The notes under the pieces were generated by a model that worked only from the letters and a program-made list of their open reading frames with translations, was not told where the DNA came from and did not search any database. A stretch of DNA of 38,371 nucleotides from Firmicutes bacterium HGW-Firmicutes-9 (lineage in GTDB: Bacteria > Bacillota > Clostridia > Christensenellales > CAG-138). Location: positions 1-38,371 of the forward strand of contig PGZM01000013.1 in NCBI GenBank assembly GCA_002841395.1, in the 5' to 3' direction. This document shows positions 32,940 through 38,371 of the stretch, piece after piece (the first letter of the stretch is position 1; each line of letters begins with the position of its first letter). The position numbers were made by a program, and so were the translations under genes.

Positions 32940-33845
32940 TTAAGACTTCGGCGAAACCGATTCGCTGATTTTGCGGATCACGTCCGCATCCACCGCCTCG
33001 TCAAACTTGCGCGCAAAGAGCATGTCGCTCTCCATCAGCATATCATAATCCGCGCTGGTCAGCATGCGCGGGGATGCGCCGCCGCCGCTCCAATCCACAT
33101 AGCGCATGGTGGCGGCTAGCTCATCGTCAAAGCCCATGAATGCGCGCCGTTCCATAAACGGCGAGTTCGCGACTAGAGTTTGCAGCCAGATTTCATCCGC
33201 GCAGGAGGAATGGCGATAGTACGCGCGATATTCGGGCATCTTTTCAACGATATATCGCGCCAGCGCGTGCGTAATCGAGAACCATACCCCGCCTTTTTGA
33301 AATACGACGGGCGCATGCTTGATGCGGTTGATGCCGAGTAGGCGTTGAAGCTGCGCCGAAATGGGGCTGATCCTGCGATCCAGCTTCTTTAAAAACGAGT
33401 GTACGGGTCTTTGCCAGTGGTAGCGCGCAATTCTGCCTTCGATGACGTAAGGCTTCGCGGTCTCCCGCTCAAAAGAGACGAACTCTTTTCCCGCATGCGC
33501 CTCAAAGAACGCGTGAATCTCCTTCTGGGATTTCAGCGGCAGATCGACGCCGGAGAGGAGATGATAAAACACGTGCTCTTCGCGGCTTGACAGCTCGACC
33601 AGCGAGACAATCGCGTCGATGAATACCTCGCTGCCCCAGCGTGCGTCCAGCCGCGGCACGAACGCCACACGGCAGTCAGGCGCCGCCGCGCGCATCTCCT
33701 CCTCGGTAATATCCTGCGCTTTTTTGTCGATATGGATGTAGATATCGTTCTTCGGGTCGTTGAGCAGCCACAGCAGATTCAGCAGCTGCGCTTTTTTGTT
33801 GTGTGCCGTGATGAGATACGCGTGTCGAAGGCTGTTCTGCTCCAT
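32940..33845 (-). CDS. Family 14 glycosyltransferase (core-2/I-branching beta-1,6-GlcNAc-transferase type)
   Basis: The 301-residue cytoplasmic enzyme fits GT14 (Branch family): N-terminal HAYLITAHNKKAQLLNLLWLL, then YIHIDKKAQ, VPRLDARWGSEVFIDAIVSLV (typical WGS motif), FYHLLSGVDLPLKSQKEIHAFF, and the C-terminal SSCADEIWLQTLV with the catalytic Glu. Animal members add GlcNAc or xylose; bacterial members act in capsule synthesis, substrate unknown. The start at 33845 is chosen because AAAGGA lies 8 bases upstream; longer frames overlap the preceding gene out of phase. It follows the PIG-L-like/NAGPA gene by 43 bases and is probably in the same operon. Confidence 0.9.
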   Translation of the reverse strand: MEQNSLRHAYLITAHNKKAQLLNLLWLLNDPKNDIYIHIDKKAQDITEEEMRAAAPDCRVAFVPRLDARWGSEVFIDAIVSLVELSSREEHVFYHLLSGVDLPLKSQKEIHAFFEAHAGKEFVSFERETAKPYVIEGRIARYHWQRPVHSFLKKLDRRISPISAQLQRLLGINRIKHAPVVFQKGGVWFSITHALARYIVEKMPEYRAYYRHSSCADEIWLQTLVANSPFMERRAFMGFDDELAATMRYVDWSGGGASPRMLTSADYDMLMESDMLFARKFDEAVDADVIRKISESVSPKS

Positions 33846-33888
33846 ATGTCGCATCCTTTCTTCACGATTGCTACGGGTTGCTCTACGG

Positions 33889-36372
33889 TCAGTCGCCCTT
33901 GCGCCAGTCCTGCGGCACAAGCCCTTGCAGCATGTAGGGATCATCCACCCCCGGCACCAGCTCCGAGTAACCCCAGAGCAGCTGATCCGGCACGGAGCGA
34001 TAATGGTTTTCCGCGCGCTTGTTGATATATTCGCCCATGAAGACGAGCGTCGCGGACGCGCCGCCGTCAAGGTTATACGCGATCACGCAGCCTTCCTGCT
34101 GGAAGAGCTTTGCAAAGTCGCTCAGCATCATGCCGTGGCTGTAGTGCGGCAGTCTGCCGTCAGCAACGATCGCCACATAGTGCCCCGGCTCGACGAGGCC
34201 GAGACCCGCGCGCGGGTTGATGCGGCCCACGCGATCCTGATCGACATTGTCACAGAGTACGCCGTCGAGAATCAGCGGTGGTCCAAACGCAAATGTATCC
34301 TGCGTGCCCGCTTCGATCTCGTTGAGCATCGCCGCATCCTTCTTGTTATAGATGCGCATGGAGAGATCTTCCGTCAGCGCCATCAGCGACACCTGCGTCT
34401 GGGAGCGGAAGATCCGCCCGTCGCGCAGCATCATGCCGCGGTTATAGTCCGAGTGCAGCAGGTTATCGCCCGTCATGCCCAGCACCGCGCGATAACGACG
34501 CGCCATCACGCAGGCGTCCTCGGTGTCTCTGCCGTTGAGGCGTTCAGAGCCGAAGCCGGAGCGATAGGAATCGATCTCACGCATGTAGATATGCGCAATG
34601 TAGTACGCAAGCATCGGGCTTGTCTGCTCGGTTCTGCGGATTTCAATAGCGAGGGTATCGTTACGATATTCGTAGATGCCGTTTGTCTCGTCAAATACCA
34701 CGACCTCCGCCGGATCGCTTTCCTTACGGAAATGCGAGGCAAACTCGCTCTCGTCCGCCGGTTCCGGCACGCTTAGCATGGCGGTCGGCGTCGGCAGCGG
34801 CGGTTCCTCCGTCGGTGCAGGTGTCGCCGCAGCGGGTATGGGAGTAGTTGCAACGGCAGGCTCCTTGATCAGCTCGCGATAGAGCAGTCCCGCTCCGCCA
34901 AGCAGCAGCAGAATTCCGAATATGGTTCCCGCGATGGTGAGTCCGCGTTTTCCGCTCTCCGCCCTGCGCTTGCCGCCCGCGAGACTCGCGATAACGACGA
35001 TTACGCCCAGCAGCGCAAGGCCGCCGCCCAGATAGTGCATGAATCCAATCGCAACAGGCGCTGCGACCTCGGCGGAATCATCGACGGGCTGCATCTGCTC
35101 TGCGGTGGGTTGCGGTGTTTCCTCCTGCGCGGGCGTATCGCTCGGCGCAGGCGTCGCCGCTGCATCCGGCGCTGCCGCGGGGCCTTGCAGCGCGCTCAGC
35201 AGCGCAAACAGCTCGCTCGTGCTCTGCTGCTGCGGTTGCTCGCCCATTGGATACGTCTGCACGAAATACGGCGTATCCGAAACGGTATAGTGCGTCACCC
35301 GCAGAGAGGAATAGTTTTCATACGCCGCCTGTGCAAGTGAGATGGCGCTCTCGCCGCCGTACGCGGGCAGAGGCGCGCTTGTGTCATACAAGGGGCTGGC
35401 GCCGGATTCCACGTGCTGATAGACCGCACGCACCTGCCAGACGCCATAGGCGCGTTCGCTGACGTACTCTTTGCCATCGTCCGCGGCTTGGTCCGCCGCG
35501 AGCAGCACATGCGTGCTCGTCAGCTGATGCATACCGATGTTGTCTTCGGCAACGGACGCGTGGGTGATCAGCGTATCCGGCTGATACCGGCGGATGATCT
35601 GAATGAGCCAGTTGGTGACGTCGCCCTTATCGACATAGGAATATAAGCGCCTTTGATCGATCGCGCTGGGATAGTACGGGAAGCTGCCGAAGATCGGCTG
35701 CGTGCGGGAACCGAGCGCATAGCGCGCACGGATGGCCTCCTGCTGCGCCTGCCTGCTTTCGCAGGAAAGAAACACCAGCGAGGCGTCGTCGCCCGAAAGA
35801 TACGGCAAAAGGCTGCCAAAATAATACGACTCGTCCGCCGTCATCGCCACGATCAGCATCGCCTTCGGCTGCGCGGACTGCGCCTGCACGACGCAGAGCG
35901 CCTCCGGCGGGGTCTCGGTATTGTATACGCCAAGTTCCGAGACGGCGAATGCTTTCTCGCCGGAGATGCGCGCACTTGCCGCGCCCTGCGGCAACGCGAA
36001 ATACTCGTTGAGAAGATCTGTGCTTGCGCTCATGCTGGAGAGCGTTGTGCCCTTGGCATCCAAAAACTCGACCTGTGCCGCTTCGGGAGCCGTGTACCAA
36101 GCGACGTAAAGCCCTTTTGCGCCGTCTGCAAGCTTCACGTCCAGCGCTTCGCCCGGCTGGAACGAGATGCGGGAGTTAAAGCGCGCGTCGGTCAGCCGCT
36201 CCTCAAACGAGGCGGAGCGTTCCGGCAGCGTAATGGTGCACTCGCCCGTCAGGTTGACGGGCTCTCCGCCCTCCGCACGCGTGGCAGACGCAGGCACGAG
36301 CATTGCGCACAATAGAAAAAAAGCGACTGCGCTCCTGAACAATTTCGAACCGTAGACGCTGTGAAAAGCCAT
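33889..36372 (-). CDS. Exported PIG-L-like / two-helix / NAGPA fusion protein, second copy
   Basis: The 827-residue protein repeats the layout of the 25.3-27.9 kb paralog: signal peptide (~1-32), extracellular PIG-L-like domain (~40-375), Ala/Pro/Thr linker, helices at ~440-466 and ~478-499 around GKRRAESGKR, a second linker, and NAGPA at ~572-805 (NPRAGLGLVEPGH 719-731, VADGR 736-740, AYNLDGG 765-771). In the PIG-L-like part VAMTADE (175-181) sits where HPDDE belongs, and HASVAEDNIGMHQ (271-283) where HPDH belongs; only some ligands remain, so deacetylase activity is doubtful. The start at 36372 has AAGGAG 8 bases upstream. It is followed by GT14, which ties it to polymer synthesis. Confidence 0.82.
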   Translation of the reverse strand: MAFHSVYGSKLFRSAVAFFLLCAMLVPASATRAEGGEPVNLTGECTITLPERSASFEERLTDARFNSRISFQPGEALDVKLADGAKGLYVAWYTAPEAAQVEFLDAKGTTLSSMSASTDLLNEYFALPQGAASARISGEKAFAVSELGVYNTETPPEALCVVQAQSAQPKAMLIVAMTADESYYFGSLLPYLSGDDASLVFLSCESRQAQQEAIRARYALGSRTQPIFGSFPYYPSAIDQRRLYSYVDKGDVTNWLIQIIRRYQPDTLITHASVAEDNIGMHQLTSTHVLLAADQAADDGKEYVSERAYGVWQVRAVYQHVESGASPLYDTSAPLPAYGGESAISLAQAAYENYSSLRVTHYTVSDTPYFVQTYPMGEQPQQQSTSELFALLSALQGPAAAPDAAATPAPSDTPAQEETPQPTAEQMQPVDDSAEVAAPVAIGFMHYLGGGLALLGVIVVIASLAGGKRRAESGKRGLTIAGTIFGILLLLGGAGLLYRELIKEPAVATTPIPAAATPAPTEEPPLPTPTAMLSVPEPADESEFASHFRKESDPAEVVVFDETNGIYEYRNDTLAIEIRRTEQTSPMLAYYIAHIYMREIDSYRSGFGSERLNGRDTEDACVMARRYRAVLGMTGDNLLHSDYNRGMMLRDGRIFRSQTQVSLMALTEDLSMRIYNKKDAAMLNEIEAGTQDTFAFGPPLILDGVLCDNVDQDRVGRINPRAGLGLVEPGHYVAIVADGRLPHYSHGMMLSDFAKLFQQEGCVIAYNLDGGASATLVFMGEYINKRAENHYRSVPDQLLWGYSELVPGVDDPYMLQGLVPQDWRKGD

Positions 36373-36473
36373 GTACCGTACTCCTTGATGTTTGCTCGAT
36401 CGACGAAATGCTGAGAATGCTGCAGATGTCACATCAGACATTGCAGCTCGCTTGCTGTAAGACCCGCTATGAA

Positions 36474-36623
36474 TTATTGCTGCGTTTGATTGACCGCAGG
36501 TATCTCCTGCGAAGCCGGTCTGCCGCCCGTTTCCAGCAGGTTGATCGTAATCACGACCGTCAGCGCCAGAAACAGCAGATTGAAAATCAATAATCGTGTT
36601 AAGTGTTTTTGTTCTTTTGCCAT
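36474..36623 (-). CDS. 49-residue single-helix membrane protein
   Basis: The product has a charged start (MAKEQKHLTR), one helix (~11-31) and a polar tail (ETGGRPASQEIPAVNQTQQ). AGAGGG lies 8 bases before the ATG at 36623; the ATG at 36627 is in another frame and too close to that site. A consensus promoter starts right before it, and the PIG-L-like/NAGPA gene follows after about 100 bases with no terminator. It therefore leads a likely operon with that gene and GT14. No family recognised. Confidence 0.65.
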   Translation of the reverse strand: MAKEQKHLTRLLIFNLLFLALTVVITINLLETGGRPASQEIPAVNQTQQ

Positions 36624-36642
36624 GCATTTTACCCTCTGTATA

Positions 36643-36671
36643 ATCATAGTGACAAGCGTAGTAAAAGTCAA
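36643..36671 (-). promoter_or_regulatory. Promoter of the small-protein/NAGPA/GT14 operon
   Basis: TTGACT (plus 36666-36671), a 17-bp spacer and TATGAT (plus 36643-36648). The predicted start lies directly at the AGAGGG site, giving a very short leader. Confidence 0.7.
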
Positions 36672-36716
36672 ACCCGCGCGAAGGATTTCCGGCGGATCTC
36701 TCCCCTTTTTCACAAG

Positions 36717-36744
36717 TTGTTCAAACGCCGCAGAGCATTATAAT
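36717..36744 (+). promoter_or_regulatory. Promoter of the D,D-carboxypeptidase gene
   Basis: TTGTTC at 36717-36722, a 16-bp spacer and a perfect TATAAT at 36739-36744. It leaves a leader of about 120 bases, in which GGTAT and ATACC (36795-36815) form a small inverted repeat. Confidence 0.55.
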
Positions 36745-36871
36745 AGAATGTGTAATTTTCCGTGAACTGTTTCCGCCAAAGGTTCCGCGGTGTGGTATTC
36801 TATAGTATGATACCAAGGACTTAACACAGATATCTCTGTCTATCATCAAACGCGCGAGGAAATCGATCATC

Positions 36872-38224
36872 ATGACAAAAGTGCTCTCCCTGTTGATGGC
36901 GGCATTCACGCTGCTGTCTGCACAACCAACAATCAGCAACGATCCGCCGGACGTGGAACTCGTCGCGCCCTATTATATCGTCGTGGACGCGGACGATCCT
37001 TCCATCGTGTTTTACGAGCGGGATCCGGACGAGAAGTGCATTCCCGCGAGCACGATGAAGATCATGACCTGCATTCTTACGCTTGAGCACGTGCAGGACT
37101 ATAACGAACTGGTCGAGGTGACCAAGCAGGCCGCAAACCTCAAGGATTCCAACTCGCTGATGCATGTGTTTGCGCGCGAGAAGCTGACGGTCGATCAGCT
37201 TCTGCACGGCCTGATGCTTGTCTCCGGCAATGACGCGGCGCTCCTGCTTGCGACGCACATCGCAGGCGGCGTGGAAGCGTATACCGAGCTCGCCAACGCG
37301 AAAGCCGCTGAGCTTGGCATGGTCAACACGCATTTTCTCAACGCGAGCGGCGCGTATCGCGGCGGGCAATATTCCACCGCGCGCGATATGGCGATTTTGA
37401 CCGCATATGCGCTGAAAAACGAGAAGTTTTGCGAGCTCATCGGTACCAAACAGTACACCATCGTACCCAACGACGTCCGCAGAAGAGAGGATGTTCTGGA
37501 GAACTCCAACCGCCTGATCTCGGACGATCCCGCGACCAGCGACGTCTATACCGATCTTTGCATCGGCGGCAAGACGGGCAGCACCGTCATCGGTGGCAAA
37601 TGCCTCGTCGCCGCGGGTGAACTCGACGGAGCGCGCATCGTCGTTGTGCAGATTGGTGCCGACGATTTGCAGAGCTACGATATGCACCGCCGCATGCCGA
37701 AGCTTTTTGGCAACGCAAAGTTCCTTTTGGAGTACACGCTCAACAATGACTATGTACCCGTTTCACCTGAATCGCTTGGGTTTGAGTACCAGCAGGATAT
37801 CACTCCCTCCGGCTTGACTAACTCCTTTTCCATCTCAGCAGAGTTTGGAGAAGATGCGGTGCATCGCCTGCCCAAAGCGATGGCAGAAGAGTTGACGAAA
37901 GACGCGTCCAAGATGGAAGTCACAACCGAGCTGGAGAAAAACCTTGCCGACGCAAAGGCGGGCGATGTGGTCGGCGCCATCTACTGCTCCTATGAAGGAC
38001 GAGCGCTGTTTTCCGGAAATCTCGTTGCGGACGTGGACGCGGCTCCGTCCCCGACGCCGACTGTTGAACTCACCGTCGTCACCCCCGAACCCGTTGCCGA
38101 TAACGAGCACGGCAACCTCACCTCAAACTTTAACATCGGCGTCTACATCTTCGGCGGGCTCAGCGTCCTCCTCACCGGCAGCCTGATCTACCTGATCGTG
38201 CTGATCCTCAAGAAGCGGAGATAA
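36872..38224 (+). CDS. D-alanyl-D-alanine carboxypeptidase (S11, DacA/DacF type)
   Basis: The 450-residue protein trims the terminal D-Ala from peptidoglycan pentapeptides outside the membrane. A short signal peptide (~1-18) precedes the S11 domain. All three penicillin-binding motifs are there: STMK (60-63, nucleophile Ser 60), SGN (118-120) and KTG (234-236). NASGAYRGGQYSTARDMA replaces the usual NPHGL segment. A beta-rich C-terminal domain, a Thr/Pro linker and a C-terminal helix (~422-446, then KKRR) anchor it; in this it differs from the amphipathic tail of classical PBP5. GAGGAAA precedes the ATG. A repeat region and terminator follow. Confidence 0.93.
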   Translation: MTKVLSLLMAAFTLLSAQPTISNDPPDVELVAPYYIVVDADDPSIVFYERDPDEKCIPASTMKIMTCILTLEHVQDYNELVEVTKQAANLKDSNSLMHVFAREKLTVDQLLHGLMLVSGNDAALLLATHIAGGVEAYTELANAKAAELGMVNTHFLNASGAYRGGQYSTARDMAILTAYALKNEKFCELIGTKQYTIVPNDVRRREDVLENSNRLISDDPATSDVYTDLCIGGKTGSTVIGGKCLVAAGELDGARIVVVQIGADDLQSYDMHRRMPKLFGNAKFLLEYTLNNDYVPVSPESLGFEYQQDITPSGLTNSFSISAEFGEDAVHRLPKAMAEELTKDASKMEVTTELEKNLADAKAGDVVGAIYCSYEGRALFSGNLVADVDAAPSPTPTVELTVVTPEPVADNEHGNLTSNFNIGVYIFGGLSVLLTGSLIYLIVLILKKRR

Positions 38225-38225
38225 C

Positions 38226-38292
38226 TCTTACTTTTCTTAAAAGAAAAGTAGTAGGAATAGAGCCATCTTACTTTTCTTAAAAGAAAAGTAAG
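38226..38292. repeat. Tandem REP-like palindromic repeat
   Basis: A 25-bp unit occurs at 38226-38250 and 38266-38290, period 40. Each unit is two 10-bp arms, TACTTTTCTT and AAGAAAAGTA, around AA. The second copy has arms extended to 12 bp. It begins two bases after the carboxypeptidase stop. No coding potential. Confidence 0.8.
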
Positions 38293-38312
38293 CAAAAGAA
38301 CTTTCACTAATT

Positions 38313-38339
38313 AAGGCACGAATTTTCGTGCCTTTTTTT
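38313..38339 (+). terminator. Intrinsic terminator of the carboxypeptidase gene
   Basis: AAGGCACGAA and TTCGTGCCTT form the stem, with seven T in all at the 3' side. Confidence 0.9.
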
Positions 38340-38345
38340 GCACGC

Positions 38346-38371
38346 AAAAAGAGGCTCGCGCGAGCGAGCCT
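38346..38371 (-). terminator. Terminator of a minus-strand gene beyond the right edge
   Basis: AGGCTCGC-GCGA-GCGAGCCT (38352-38371) is a perfect 8-bp stem. Its T-run, complement of 38346-38350, lies on the minus strand, so it should serve a gene entering from the right. Confidence 0.75.

Noticed and set aside
36372..36627. Longer N-terminus for the second PIG-L/NAGPA protein
   Set aside because: It would bury the signal peptide; AAGGAG and a clean signal sequence support 36372.

Overview
The window reads as one chromosomal segment from a low-copy, Gram-positive-type anaerobe, most likely an uncultured member of class Clostridia. This rests on the gene families (YitT, GlpP, YugP-like peptidase, short NagB, TupA-like ATP-grasp, D-Ala-D-Ala carboxypeptidase with a C-terminal anchor), strong AGGAGG-type ribosome binding sites, TTGACA/TATACT-type promoters and many lipoproteins with Pro/Thr/Glu-rich linkers. 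The placement is inference. No rRNA, tRNA, CRISPR array, phage gene or transposase was seen.

Layout. 1-5131 (-): 5' part of a very large surface adhesin that runs off the left edge. 5.5-7.7 kb: asnA (-) and a TupA-like ATP-grasp gene (+). 7.9-10.3 kb: deoD, followed by a 33-bp relic of a second deoD 3' end, then a membrane-anchored phosphodiester glycosidase (NAGPA domain) and a small membrane protein. 10.4-15.7 kb: asnS (-), a YugP-like zinc peptidase, an unknown two-helix membrane protein, an M29 aminopeptidase and a YitT protein. 15.8-18.2 kb (-): a Cache-PAS-GGDEF diguanylate cyclase and a GtrA-family gene with no normal start codon. 18.5-21.7 kb: a malate/lactate dehydrogenase-malic enzyme operon (-) whose leader carries an intrinsic terminator, divergent from a GlpP-type antiterminator gene. 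21.8-25.0 kb (-): a GNAT acetyltransferase and the nagA-CBM9-nagB operon. 25.3-27.9 kb (-): a large exported protein with a degenerate PIG-L-like domain and a NAGPA domain. 28.3-31.2 kb (+): an LRR lipoprotein and a CapA-family lipoprotein. 31.2-36.6 kb (-): a Wzy/O-antigen-ligase-like polymerase, a GT14 glycosyltransferase, a second PIG-L-like/NAGPA fusion and a 49-residue membrane protein. 36.9-38.2 kb (+): a D,D-carboxypeptidase, then a tandem REP-like repeat and two terminators.

How it fits together. The strongest theme is the cell envelope: three NAGPA proteins, two of them fused to a PIG-L-like domain, sit in the same region as GlcNAc-6-phosphate catabolism (nagA, nagB), a GT14 GlcNAc-transferase-like enzyme, a Wzy-like polymerase, CapA, GtrA, TupA-like and a D,D-carboxypeptidase. 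A working hypothesis is a system that builds or trims GlcNAc-containing surface polymers and salvages the released amino sugar. The second theme is regulation visible in the DNA: 21-bp-phased repeats at the adhesin and nag promoters, a candidate leaderless transcript, and a leader terminator beside an antiterminator gene.
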